DNA from: Colias croceus
Taxonomy: Eukaryota > Arthropoda > Insecta > Lepidoptera > Pieridae
NCBI RefSeq assembly: GCF_905220415.1
Contig: NC_059541.1
Location: 8,568,501-8,632,500, forward strand
Length of the DNA stretch: 64,000 bases
Reading direction: 5' to 3'
A program made the position numbers and the translations under genes. Each line of letters starts with the position of its first letter. The first letter of the stretch is position 1. Shown one piece after another: positions 20,311-30,245 of this stretch. Below the pieces are notes generated by a model. It was not told the origin of the DNA, did no database searches, and was given only the letters and a program-made list of their open reading frames with translations.

Positions 20311-20600
20311 CCAAAAAGGCACAAGAGCCCAGCGACCACGTGTGTCCTCAACGAAGTCTCCGTCCGCGTATATGTTGTAACTTGCTGCTTGCACGTATTG
20401 CAGTAGCAGGATGTGGGATATGGTCCCAAATTGTTGACCACTATGACTGGTGGACTGTCCACTATGACGATGGTGCGTGGTGGACTGGATACAGCCGTGT
20501 TTGGTTGGTTGTATGTGTAACTTGGTTGGTTGGATGTGTAACCTGGTTGTGGAGGCGAATAAGGTGGTGGGCTAGGGTATTTTTCGTCTGCCATTTTATC
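20311..20600 (-). CDS. LITAF-B: LITAF-domain protein, main coding exon
   Basis: A TTTCAG acceptor (20601-20603, minus) is followed after six bases by ATG (20592-20594) and 94 codons plus two bases. It ends at a GTAAGT donor (20305-20310), phase 2. The N-terminus is rich in Pro, Tyr and Ser with a PPPY motif at residues 9-12, a ligand for WW domains such as those of Nedd4-type ubiquitin ligases. A Cys-x-x-Cys (C65-N-T-C68) starts the LITAF domain, followed by the hydrophobic L-R-T-H-V-V-A-G-L-L-C-L-F-G. Joined to the exon at 7423-7522 it gives 127 residues, the usual LITAF size. Such proteins sit on the cytosolic face of late endosomes and lysosomes through the hydrophobic hairpin between the zinc half-sites. 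The donor survives although a retroelement lies 12 bp away. Confidence 0.88.
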
Positions 20601-20924
20601 CTGAAATTTTTAGGTTAAACATTAATACGGTAATTATTTTGAGGGACATTCTAATGACGTTATGATATGTTATGATGATGAAGTTATGGTAAAATGTAAT
20701 GACTCCCATGCATAAATTGTACTTAAAAACGTTATTCTTTCTTTATATACTGAAAAACAAATCAAAATCGAAGGTCAAAAAATTGGTTTATGCGGTTTTC
20801 ACAGAAACGGAAAGTTGTTTCATAAAATCACTTTATGCGTAACAATATTATCGATCATAAAATTATCTATATAAAAGATGTCCTTATAAACTATAACATG
20901 AGATATTAAATAATTGAAAATTAC

Positions 20925-20981
20925 CTTTATTCTTTCTTTTGTATAACTTTTCCTCCAAACGGCACTGTTTTCGCATCGACT
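20925..20981 (-). other. Candidate 5' UTR exon and start site of LITAF-B
   Basis: On the minus strand an arthropod initiator TCAGT (20979-20983, A at 20981) starts a 57-base stretch ending in AATAAAG and a GTAATT donor (20919-20924). The 324-base intron ends at the acceptor at 20601-20603. An upstream ATG within it opens an 18-codon frame that would stop just before the main ATG. Predicted from signals. Confidence 0.4.
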
Positions 20982-21021
20982 GATATTGAAAATTTGTGTA
21001 TCATGTTGATATTATTCTTTG

Positions 21022-21058
21022 ATAAGAAATTTATCAAACGTTATCTTTATCTAATATG
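21022..21058. promoter_or_regulatory. GATA-motif cluster upstream of LITAF-B
   Basis: Within about 40 bp: TGATAAG, TTATCA, TTATCT and TTATCT, that is four GATA-factor core sites on both strands. They lie some 40-75 bp upstream of the proposed start at 20981. GATA factors drive gut and fat-body genes in insects; use here is inferred. Confidence 0.4.
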
Positions 21059-21137
21059 ATTCATATCATTCACATCTATATTAAGCTACAAACGTAACAG
21101 GTCGAATTTTTTACATTTGAGATAATATTTAAATGTA

Positions 21138-21215
21138 AATTATCATCATCTTTTGCAAAGCACCCAAGAGGTGTCCACCCTATTGCATGCAGCTTTGCAA
21201 AAGATGATGATAATT
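21138..21215. repeat. Perfect 24-bp inverted repeat
   Basis: Arms 21138-21161 and 21192-21215 are perfect reverse complements separated by 30 bases, which themselves contain TGCATGCA. Confidence 0.85.
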
Positions 21216-21235
21216 ATATTAATATTATATTAAAT

Positions 21236-21400
21236 TTTTTCTAGCTTTCTGTCCGCGGCCTCTCCCGCTTTGTCTAAAACCTAATAAATTATATACTAAA
21301 ACCTTTCTCTTTAATCACTCTATCTACTTAAAAAAAATCGCATCTAAATCCGTTGCGTAGTTTTAATGATTAAAGCATACATAGGAGTGGATGTTGAAAG
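21236..21400. repeat. Lepidopteran-type dispersed repeat remnant
   Basis: Contains CTAGCTTTCTGTCCGCGGC followed by the TATACTAAAACC...CACTCTATCTACTT...GTTGCGTAGTTTTAA...GCATACATAGG series that I recognise as common repeat sequence in moths and butterflies. No coding content. Confidence 0.4.
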
Positions 21401-21834
21401 CGACTTTGTTTTAAGCTATGTGGGGATATAATTATTATGTTAAAAACTTAAAATTTACGGATTAAAAGCCAAGGCTCCAAATATTTTAACTGAGGTGTAG
21501 AGTTTGTTTCGATGTTGTAGAGTAAATAGATGTAGAGTTAGCTACACTAATTAGAGAGAGTGTGAGATTACTCTACATTTTGGCTCTAAATGAGATCTTA
21601 AAATTTTCAGAGTACAAACCCTACAGTGGCGGCTTGGCAACATTTTATATGAAAATATTTATTATGAGAATTCATCATCATATAGTAAGGGAATGATTAT
21701 TTAGGAATGATGTTTGTAAAAAATAAAAAAAGGAAGTCAATATAAATAACATTTATTTTCATTGTGAAAAAAAATCGTATAATGTAGGCAAGTTATCATC
21801 TATATTTTTTATAACTATAACACACCAAAAAAGC

Positions 21835-21889
21835 TTAACTTGCTATGTTTTCTTATTCACCTATTGAATAAGAAAACATAGCAAGTTAA
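21835..21889. repeat. Perfect 25-bp hairpin
   Basis: Arms 21835-21859 and 21865-21889 are perfect reverse complements around a 5-base loop (CCTAT). Confidence 0.88.
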
Positions 21890-22882
21890 TAATTGTACTA
21901 AATTTTGGTTGACTTCGTTTAACTAGTTAAATAATAAAAGAAATGCATTTTACACTTTTATGTACTAGAATAATCTATCAAAACATTACATAAATTAAAT
22001 AACAAATGCATAATATTGACTTAGAATATACAAAGCACAACTTATTAAAAAATGAAATAAAATAAATTAATTATATTCTTTGTGACACTCAAAGAAAATT
22101 ACTTTCATATGAACATTAAAATATAGATAAGGGTACGCGTTTTAAAATAAATAAACAAAAACAAGTGAATCACATTATGAATGATTTTATAACAATTAAA
22201 AACAACGATAAGAAAAATTCATCATGCTGCAATGCATAATTTATGAAGTTATGATTGGTCATGTTTTTTTTTGTTCAAATAATAAAAATATAAGAAAATA
22301 TAAGCCAAAAAGCGTTAATAGTCCATACTCCATGAAGGACATTATCAGTAGTGAAACCGACTTTTAATGTTATGTATCTTAATTACGTACTGTGTACACA
22401 GAAACATAATACAATATTCCTTCATGCAGAATTTTTTTTTAATTTTAAAATAAATTATTCTAGTCTTATAACTATAATAATTAAATATTTAAATGTTCGT
22501 TAAGATTATAGTAATATTCCTAATACGTACCTACGTAGTAATTTGTTATAAATAGGTTTGAAAATACCATTATATGCCATCTTTCTCCTTGTCTTTACAT
22601 ACTAATGTTTTAACGCATTCATTGCACTTTTATTTAAATATCAAGCTAATTTTCATAAGGAGTAATTTTACGAAGATATTACTCGTATCACATGGATATA
22701 CTTATTAAATAAAAATAGCCTTCAATGTTCGTTTGGGTACCAACTCTATGACTAAATTTTTTATAATTTTTCTATTACAAGCAATATTTCGTAAATACTA
22801 CATTATATTTATAGTCTATATATAAGTATTGAATGGTCAATAATATACATGAATTACCATAAAGAAACAGCGTTATATTATT
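21890..22882. other. AT-rich intergenic stretch
   Basis: Separates the 5' side of LITAF-B from the 3' end of LITAF-C. I see no exon or intact mobile element. Confidence 0.45.
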
Positions 22883-22888
22883 TTTATT
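22883..22888 (-). terminator. Poly(A) signal of LITAF-C
   Basis: AATAAA on the minus strand, 32 bases past the stop codon. Confidence 0.55.
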
Positions 22889-22919
22889 CATTTCGTGACT
22901 AATAAAAACAATACAAGAA

Positions 22920-23025
22920 CTACGCTCCACGGTATGAACCTACATACGAGTTACAATTAGGACAATAATGGTCGGCATTATTACAAGACTCCACACAGTA
23001 GGGTAAACACGCACACGGCCAGCAT
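22920..23025 (-). CDS. LITAF-C, last coding exon
   Basis: A TTACAG acceptor (23026-23031 on the minus strand) leads into 106 coding bases ending in TAG (22920-22922). It encodes 34 residues with C-W-P-C, a hydrophobic stretch, C-V-E-S-C and H-Y-C-P-N-C-N-S-Y-V-G. This is the second half of the LITAF domain, with the C-P-N-C zinc half-site. Length, phase and motif order are the same as in LITAF-B's last exon. Its partner exon ends at 24207, giving a 1.2-kb intron that contains no mobile element I can identify, in contrast to LITAF-B. Confidence 0.88.
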
Positions 23026-24206
23026 CTGTAAACAAATAAGAAATGTTATTAATAATGCAAACAATGTTTTTAATATAGTATTTATTAACAAAGTCTTTAT
23101 TGGGACTGAAATTAAACTGTTGCGAGGATGGAATAAAAAGTTTTTTTTTTAGGTAACTCATAATTCCTTTTAAAATAAGTCTCGTGAGCAGCATTATTTT
23201 TTCAAGATATTATAATTAATAAAATAAGAAATCTCTCGACTAGATATGGATTTATATCCATTTCATTATTACTATTATTTTCTACCGTATTCAATTAATC
23301 ACATTGAGATAGAGTCGACAGAAAATATTGATGAATAGTCATTACTTAGACATTACGTCTACAAAACTTTTAACGTACCTAATTAAAAAAAATATACCTT
23401 ATAAAATTAATTACCATTAAATGCCCTTTGTTTCTATGTTATTGTAGAAATTTATAAGACCACATTGTTTGACCGGCGTTATATTTTAATGGAAAACATG
23501 AGCTGGTTACAGTCAAAACATTTGCATGTTATTAAACAGTTTCATGAAACGTTCGCTTTTCATATTTTATACAAATTATTATCGTTTCATCGCTCTATAT
23601 TTTAATAATTCCACACGGCACATGTATACTGTAACTATGTAAACTTAATACTTGCTATTTCGGAATAACAGTTTTTATAAAGATTCCTATTGATAAATAT
23701 CGTTATTAAACTACTTTTCAATCAATAGATACCACTATCATTAATCTATAATATTCAATCGAGTATTATCTGCATGTTTTCACGATTATGTGATTATTTA
23801 CTATTGACGTAAAATCTATACAAAAGATAGAGAAATTCATACTATTTTACTTCGTATGTGCAATAATAAGAATATGCTAATGTTATATTATATGGTCTCT
23901 CGAAGGTTATTCCTTCATTGCAACGAGTTTCCACACGCAAACGCTAATCGACGTCGTTATTTGTTTCACATTTTGAAGCAGTAAATTGTTTTAATTATTA
24001 CTTCTTTATGGTATGTGAAAAATAAATATCAATAGAATGATAATACACAACATATGAACATACGAAATCTTTGGATTAGGTACGCATTGTTGATCCGAGA
24101 GCCACATTGATCCACGCAAATGTAAACTATAATCTATATCTGGTTCATCAAATTTACACCAATCAATTATCCGCTAAAGTAGAAGCCAGAAGAATAAATT
24201 ACTCAC

Positions 24207-24487
24207 CCAATCAAACAAATTAAAAGAGCAAATAAATGCGTTCTAACAGATGGCATTCTTTCCACCCTGGTTGTTATGTGCTGGCCACAAGAGACGCATA
24301 CAACTATCGCGGAGTTAGGGCCCATAGCATTAGTGACTATAACGGGGACCATATTGGTTCCTTGGATGACTGTAGTCTGCATTGGTATGGCTTGAGGCTG
24401 ACTGGTGACGGGATAGTCCGTGGGCGGACCAGGGTACGGTGGCGGGTTTTGAGGTGGGTACGTGTGTACTTCACTACCCATGTTTGT
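24207..24487 (-). CDS. LITAF-C: LITAF-domain protein, main coding exon
   Basis: Bounded by a TTTTCAG acceptor (24488-24490) and a GTGAGT donor (24201-24206), phase 2. It encodes a Pro/Tyr-rich head with PPPY, then a Cys-x-x-Cys (C-V-S-C) and T-H-L-F-A-L-L-I-C-L-I-G, the membrane-inserting part of the LITAF domain. An ATG lies at 24479-24481, but six bases before it the exon opens in frame with the ATG exon at 25419-25430. The full protein is therefore probably 132 residues. Paralogue of LITAF-B (same order, same intron phase), presumably an endolysosomal membrane protein that recruits WW-domain ubiquitin ligases. Confidence 0.88.
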
Positions 24488-25418
24488 CTGAAAATTTGAA
24501 TATTATTGCATTATTCTAAGAGAAAAAGTGTGGTAGGAGATAAATGAACATGATTGATAATTGATATAATAGTATTTATAATTCACGTGCCTAAGATTGA
24601 TTTTATGTATAACATTTTTTAATAATGATTAACCTTTATCATGAAGCGGTAATTGAACCTGCATTTTTTCATAAACTAAGATAGTGTTCTTAGAAATATT
24701 TTGGAACGATAATAATATACTGATTATTATTTATTAGCTTTTAAGATGACGGTGATTGATATTAAGTATACTTTCAAAGAATCTTGATTATTATTGGCTC
24801 TAGTTTATAACACTGTTTCTAAACGCATTTTCTTAATTGTTTTATTTCAGCTAAAACTAATTAAAACTATTTATTTTAGGAATGAGTCATAGACCGAATA
24901 CAATCGTGCGATAGTACATTGACTAGGCGTAGCTTTCTTTTTTCATAACCTATTTCATAGAGGTATATTTTCTCTGATTACAATTGACTCTAATACTTTT
25001 CACTGCTATCTCAATTCGATCGATATATATGTTCTTAATAACGTCATAATAATTATATTATAGCTTCATAAACAACTATAGTTTTACATGCTTATACATC
25101 GAACATTGCCACTTACACAATAATTACACCCGTTAGTTAATTATTTTTACGCTTATCATGAAAAACTACACTTACAAATGGAAGGACACGTATACACTAT
25201 TTTATTATCTATTTGGTAGCGTTCATGACATCATACTTTTATCAAATAATATTGATTTGATGACGTATATGTATGTATTTGTTATAAAAAGCTACCATGG
25301 TTGTATTTTAACAAATACAATAAAGTTCATGAAAATAGGAGACTTCAATAACTACAAATGCTATTTACTATAAGATAAAAATTTACTGTTTTAATGTACA
25401 AAATATTTATGAACTTAC

Positions 25419-25430
25419 ATTTTTGTCCAT
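25419..25430 (-). CDS. LITAF-C, first coding mini-exon
   Basis: On the minus strand AAACCATGG (ATG 25428-25430) starts four codons (M-D-K-N) that end exactly at a GTAAGT donor (25413-25418). Splicing to the acceptor at 24488-24490 keeps the frame (M-D-K-N-T-N-M-G). The start context is better than that of the internal ATG. If translation starts at the internal ATG instead, this exon is 5' UTR. Transcription could start at the TCAGT-like initiator near 25531. Confidence 0.6.
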
Positions 25431-25525
25431 GGTTTAAACTCTATAAGAAATCCTAAAGATTTTGTTAAATTAAATTTTCACAAAAAACACGAATTAGCAC
25501 TCTTTATCACGCTTCAACTTCGACT

Positions 25526-25565
25526 GAACAGTCGATCAACTAGCTCCTTTGATAAACACGTGTGC
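25526..25565 (-). promoter_or_regulatory. Candidate LITAF-C promoter
   Basis: A TTCAGTC initiator-like sequence on the minus strand near 25531, with a TGATAA GATA site and a CACGTG E-box (CACGTG near 25558) just upstream. CACGTG-type E-boxes are bound by bHLH factors including the MITF/TFEB group, which controls lysosomal genes in animals. Confidence 0.35.
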
Positions 25566-26642
25566 TGCAAAATAAAGGCTAAACTTTTGTGGGTTCTGTT
25601 GCATTTTTTTATTTTTTAACTATTTAAGATTAGTGACTTTTTTAGTTAACTTTGTAGATCTCGCATAATGAGTTGGGTATACTTTTTTAATTACAATAAT
25701 TTACTTGTATAAATTGACTTGCTTAAATTTTGAATTGATTCAATATGTTTAGTCGATTATTTCACATATTTGTAACCAAAATTTGAGTAAATTCTAAATA
25801 ATTAATTTGACCACTGGGCGTTGTGGTCGCCAAGCAAGCAAAACTCTTCTAGTTAAGTTATAATCAAAATATGTAGATTTATGCGTCTTTTTATTGCTTA
25901 AATGTATTTTCATAAATTAAAAATAAAGGTTTCTTCTCTGCTGCCCTATATTAACTTTTTAGTTAGTGTGGTAAATTTAATGTAAAAAAAATTGTATAAA
26001 GATTTTGCTTCACGTAGGTATCTATTAATATACATCTGACTAAGGGTTCAATTTAAAATTTAAAAATAAGTCACAGAACTCTAAATAACTTTCGAATACC
26101 TATAGATAATGTTCTTCGTGTAACGTATTACCTGATAAACCTAGATAACGATAACTGATTTTAGAACAAACAAAGCAATATATTTATTGTAAAATATTAA
26201 TGAAAATAAGATATAAATGTACCTTTTCTTATCGCCCTCTAATTACCAACAAAACCCATGTACGTACTTGATATGAAATCTTTTTTTTTTATTTAAAAGT
26301 CACACGTAAAAACCAAGATATGGAAGGATTTATTTACTACATTTTCATTTGTAGCGTATTTGTTTATATTGATTTTGCCTTAAAAATTTAAATAAGTAGC
26401 TCATTTAAAATACCGGTGGTTAACATTAAATGTTGTATTTTGACTATTCAAAAGTGTTTCTAAAAGTAGTCTAGTTGAATGAAGTGTTTTGAGTTTAAGA
26501 ACATTTTAATCATTGAAGTATTTTAACAGTATTATAACAAAATCACGAAATTTGAATCACAGTTCTAGTTTTCTGATAAAAATAGTTTTGAAAACATTTT
26601 CGAATATTATCTGAAGGTCAATTATTAGTACTTGTCATCAAA
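25566..26642. other. Intergenic stretch
   Basis: AT-rich. A GATA-site cluster (TGATAA, AGATAA, CGATAA) lies at 26132-26157. No exon seen. Confidence 0.4.
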
Positions 26643-26881
26643 TCCATACTAATATTATAAATGCGAAAGTAACTCTGTATGTCTGTCTGTTACTCAATCA
26701 CGCCTAAACTACTGAACCAATTTTCATGAAATTTGGTATGGAGATATTTTGATACCCGAGAAAGGACATACTTTTTATCCCGAAAATGGGAAAATGACGC
26801 AATCCCGAAAATCCCACGGGAACGGGAACAATGCGGGTTTCTCTTTGACTGCGCGGGCGAAGCCGCGGGCGGAAACCTAGT
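26643..26881 (+). mobile_element. Helitron-like non-autonomous element
   Basis: Starts TCCATACTAATATTATAAAT, carries a TCTGTATGTCTGTCTG stretch and ends GCGGGCGGAAACCTAGT after a GC-rich hairpin-forming block. This is the best-preserved plus-strand copy of the family also at 913 and 6582. Confidence 0.65.
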
Positions 26882-27621
26882 ACTTAGGCTCTAAATTAGT
26901 TCTAGTTTATTAAAACCATTCAAACGCAGATGTTGATAATCATCTCACAAATAAAAAGAAAATAATTGTACAGCCAAAATAACAATTATTAGTAGTGTTC
27001 TCAAAATCGAACATAATATGAGAAACGCTGTCAGGAGAGATAAGTATAATCTTGATGGAAAAGCTATTTCACTAATGCACGAACAGAATCAAAATATACG
27101 CCCCTAATCTATCATTTAGGAACTTTTATTGTTCACATACGTATACGTCTGTTTCATAAAAATATCTGTATGATATATGCATTTTTGAAGAAGAGGACTT
27201 TTACAATTCAAAGTTATTCTGATAAATATTCTGCAGAATGTGAGTGATACAGCTGCTTACAATTATTCGTTTGCACTGATATTTTATATTTTCATTTATT
27301 TAGCAACTATTTTAGGAATATTTCTACCGAAATAATTAATACCAATTCAATGAATAAAACGGGGAAAGATCGATTACCGTCACAAATCTTAAGTACTTAT
27401 TATATTTGAAGCTACTTATTATGTTTGTTCCAATGTTTATTCTGCTATAGGACGAAACTTGGAATTTTATTATTCTTACGATGGACACGAATTACCTAGG
27501 TACGGATGTCTCATTCCAAAGATAAGTCAGAGGCGAATGAATCACAGTTTATCTGATAAAAATTTCACAAGAAGTGCACCTTTTTACGTTAATCCCATTT
27601 TTTTACTCATATTATCTATTC

Positions 27622-27880
27622 TATACATATAATAAGGGTCAATTCTGTACATTGAAAATATTGAAAAAATAAATAGCAGGGGGTGTTACTGGATCGATAC
27701 TAAGCCCAAATATGTGATAAAAAAATTTTTTGTCCGTCTGTCTGTCTGTCTGTATATGAAGACATCGCGTGAAAACTAACGGTTCGATTTCGATGAAACT
27801 TGGTATAACCTTATATTATCTTGGGCGTAAAATAGGATACTTTTTATCCTACTCCTTGACAAGTTATCTAGGAAGTTAGG
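27622..27880 (+). mobile_element. 3'-truncated Helitron-like element with TGTC repeat
   Basis: Shares its 5' part with 59183-59700 (GGGTCAATTCTGTACATTGA, then GGGGGTGTTACTGGATCGAT, then CTGTCTGTCTG, then GATTTCGATGAAACTTGGTA). It loses similarity after ATACTTTTTATCCTA and lacks the CTAGT end. Confidence 0.6.
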
Positions 27881-28168
27881 AAGCTCTACTTACATTAAAA
27901 TGATATTCTACCTACATTAAAATAATACATTACTGCTACGTATTTAAATAAACAAAGCGTTGTAGTCTTTTATTTATATAGGCTGGTTAATTATTATTAA
28001 CCTATTCACCCATCATTGAAAACTAATTTGATATATTTTTCAATGGAATTTTAATTAAGTAGATTTAGTAATTCTTTTAAAAATATCTAATAAAGGAAAC
28101 ATTAATTAAATCACATCTACATAAATTTAGTAGGTACAAGTTATAACAATTACAAACGTTTATAGTTA

Positions 28169-28212
28169 ACTAAGTCTGTTGTGAAGTTTTATCACTTCAC
28201 AACAGACTTAGT
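28169..28212. repeat. Perfect 19-bp hairpin just upstream of the SDR start codon
   Basis: Arms 28169-28187 and 28194-28212 are perfect reverse complements with the loop TTTATC, 22 bp upstream of the ATG at 28235. It lies in the promoter or the 5' UTR. Confidence 0.9.
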
Positions 28213-28234
28213 AATCGACCGCTCGTGAGGCACA

Positions 28235-28951
28235 ATGTCGATGTTTATATTTAGTATCGTTTACCTTTTACAAGTGTTATTCTACATAGTGACTTTATTT
28301 TTTTTTTTTATTGGATGTCGGCTTTATTTCCAACCAGTGAAAGAAATGTGTAGATGTAAGACGAAGCTTAACGGGAAGGTGGCTCTAGTGACGGGAGGGA
28401 ACTCAGGCATCGGGCTGGAGACGGCCAGGGAGCTGGCGAGCCGCGGGGCGAAGGTAATCATAGCGAGCAGAGACGTCGCCCGGTCCGCGGCAACCGTCAG
28501 CGACATCATCAGCACCACGGGGAACCCGCACGTACAACATAAACACTTGGACCTCTCCAAATTTAAAAGCGTTAGGCAGCTCGCCGAAGATATCAACAAA
28601 AGCGCAGATCCGCTGCATATTTTGGTTAACAATGCTGGAGTCGGCATTCTAGAGAATCGTCTCACTGAAGATGGAATTGACAAGATCATGCAGATCAATC
28701 ATTTTGGACATGCTCTGTTAACTCATTTGTTATTGGATAAGTTGAAGGAATCAGCCCCGAGCCGGATCGTCGTTGTATCTTCACTCTTGCATTATGTATC
28801 TAAATTGGATTTAAATGATTTAGCGGCGAAAAAGAAGTCTCATTACATGGTGAGGTATAATAACAGTAAGCTATTAAACATTTTTGTCCCTACTTTCTTA
28901 TCATCACAACCTACAGCTTTCTTCTTATTCCGAAAGATTAAAGTTTTTTAA
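28235..28951 (+). pseudogene. Retinol-dehydrogenase-like SDR, N-terminal part (interrupted)
   Basis: A classical short-chain dehydrogenase of the RDH11-14 type, predicted to interconvert retinal or other lipid aldehydes and alcohols with NADP(H) on a membrane. Residues about 5-30 are a hydrophobic signal anchor. The Rossmann motif T-G-G-N-S-G-I-G is at 53-60, N-N-A-G at 132-135, the catalytic Ser at 182/183, and Y-N-N-S-K (Y208, K212) is the YxxxK. The host frame ends at N215-I216, where a retroelement enters; the remaining residues to the stop at 28951 come from the insertion. The C-terminal part resumes at 29516 in register, so the gene was intact before insertion. As read, this copy would give a truncated and probably inactive enzyme lacking the substrate-binding part. 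It has no introns in its coding region. I call it a pseudogene only for this haplotype. Confidence 0.85.
28875..28881. repeat. Target-site duplication, left copy (TAAACAT)
   Basis: TAAACAT, repeated at 29509-29515 at the far end of the inserted retroelement. Confidence 0.75.
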
Positions 28952-29508
28952 ATTATGCTCCTTAGATAACAGACGCAAACTTTTAGATATGGCATTTTTG
29001 CATAAAATATTAAATGGTAAAGTTGATTGTCCAGAACTTCTTAACCATATAAATATATCTGTGCCTTGTAGACAGAAGCGTCCTAGCTCTTATAAATTAT
29101 TTTTTCTACCCTCATGTAAAACAAATACTAAATATAATTCACCTATTACAAGAACTTTAAGACATTATAACTCGTTGTTAAATTTAGTGGATATTGATAT
29201 TTTTTCTGATAAATGGCCTGTAATGAAGAACAAGATTATAAAACTTTTTTTGTCCTAATTAAATTCTTAAAACAGCATAATTCCAGTCACTTGGTGCAGG
29301 TATATTTATATGCATGATTAAGCTGTTTTAATATTTGTTATCACTTTGTATTAATTTCATAAATTTATGTTAACGCTTGTGTGTAAGCTGTGGTCACATA
29401 TAACCGGTAGTGCATACGCCAACTTGTATATAAAAAAACTGTATTTAGCCTAAGTACACATGTAACGACCTTTTGTGATCCTTAAATAAAGAAAATAAGA
29501 AAATAAAA
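28882..29508 (+). mobile_element. 5'-truncated CR1-group non-LTR retrotransposon in the SDR gene
   Basis: A 627-bp insertion with a 7-bp target duplication, an RT C-terminal frame, a 3' UTR and an A-rich tail (AAATAAAGAAAATAAGAAAA...). Same orientation as the gene. The 5' truncation and A-rich tail indicate target-primed reverse transcription. Confidence 0.85.
28884..29258 (+). pseudogene. CR1-group RT C-terminal fragment
   Basis: A 124-codon open frame. It contains the conserved end of CR1/Jockey-type ORF2: L-D-N-R-R-K-L-L-D-M-A-F-L-H-K-I-L-N-G, then the C-P-E-L-L region and Y-N-S-P-I-T-R-T-L-R-H-Y-N. The catalytic RT motifs lie upstream in a complete element and are absent. It has no function by itself, and the ATG is incidental. 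Confidence 0.75.
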
Positions 29509-29515
29509 TAAACAT

Positions 29516-29837
29516 ATTATGGGTGCGAGCGCTTGCCAAGCGGTTACCAAAGGGTGTGACTGTCAATTGCTTGCATCCTGGTTTGGTGAGCACCAACATG
29601 TTCCAAAAAGTACCACCGTGGCTAGGTTATATTGTTGAAAATGCTATAGCGATATTTTTTAAGGTTCCAAAGGAGGGAGCACAAACGGTCATACATTTAT
29701 GTCTAAGTCCTGAATTTGAGGAACAATCTGGTGGATATTATATGGAGTGTCAGTTAAGAAAACCTTCGAAAGTGGCGCAAGATGCGGATTTATCGGAAGC
29801 TGTATGGCAGAAAACTATGGAGTTGATCAAACAATGA
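29516..29837 (+). pseudogene. Retinol-dehydrogenase-like SDR, C-terminal part (interrupted)
   Basis: Resumes the SDR frame exactly after the target duplication with L-W-V-R-A-L-A-K-R-L-P-K-G. It carries the family motif V-N-C-L-H-P-G-L-V-S-T-N-M (NADP-binding and substrate loop). Then come F-K-V-P-K-E-G-A-Q-T-V-I-H-L and S-G-G-Y-Y-M-E-C near the end, as in RDH-type SDRs, and a TGA stop. With the first part the ancestral protein would be about 322 residues, normal for this family. There is no upstream start for it in this haplotype other than incidental codons. Confidence 0.85.
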
Positions 29838-29895
29838 TTTTGTATGTTGATTAGAGTTTCTTAGTACAACCCATTGCATATAGTTATTATTGTAA

Positions 29896-29901
29896 AATAA
29901 A
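29896..29901 (+). terminator. Poly(A) signal of the SDR gene
   Basis: AATAAA 59 bases after the stop codon. Confidence 0.55.
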
Positions 29902-30214
29902 TTTTTATTCCATATCTTTTCATATTTGTTATCTATTTTTTTTTCTTATTTATCATGCAAATAAAGGTGATGTGAAACCTCAGTAGGTTTAAAGTAGTAG
30001 GTACACGTGTAGTTATTAACAAAGATTGTATGTTATTACTGTAGTAGGTAATTGCAGTAAAATGTGTTTTGACAATCCGATACAAACCAGGCGAATTATA
30101 TTATTTCCAATAAATAGAATGAATTAGAATGAAATCACCAAATTTACATAATAAATAGACGAATAACTTTACTGATAGATTAACATATTTTGAATTGAAA
30201 CGTTATTTAAATTT

Positions 30215-30245
30215 TTACGGGGGTGAAACCGCACGGAGCAGCTAG
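30215..30245 (+). mobile_element. 3' terminus of a Helitron-like element
   Basis: ACGGGGGTGAAACCGCACGG then AGCAGCTAGT, the family's 3' end, directly abutting the next copy. The rest of the element is missing or too diverged. Confidence 0.5.
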
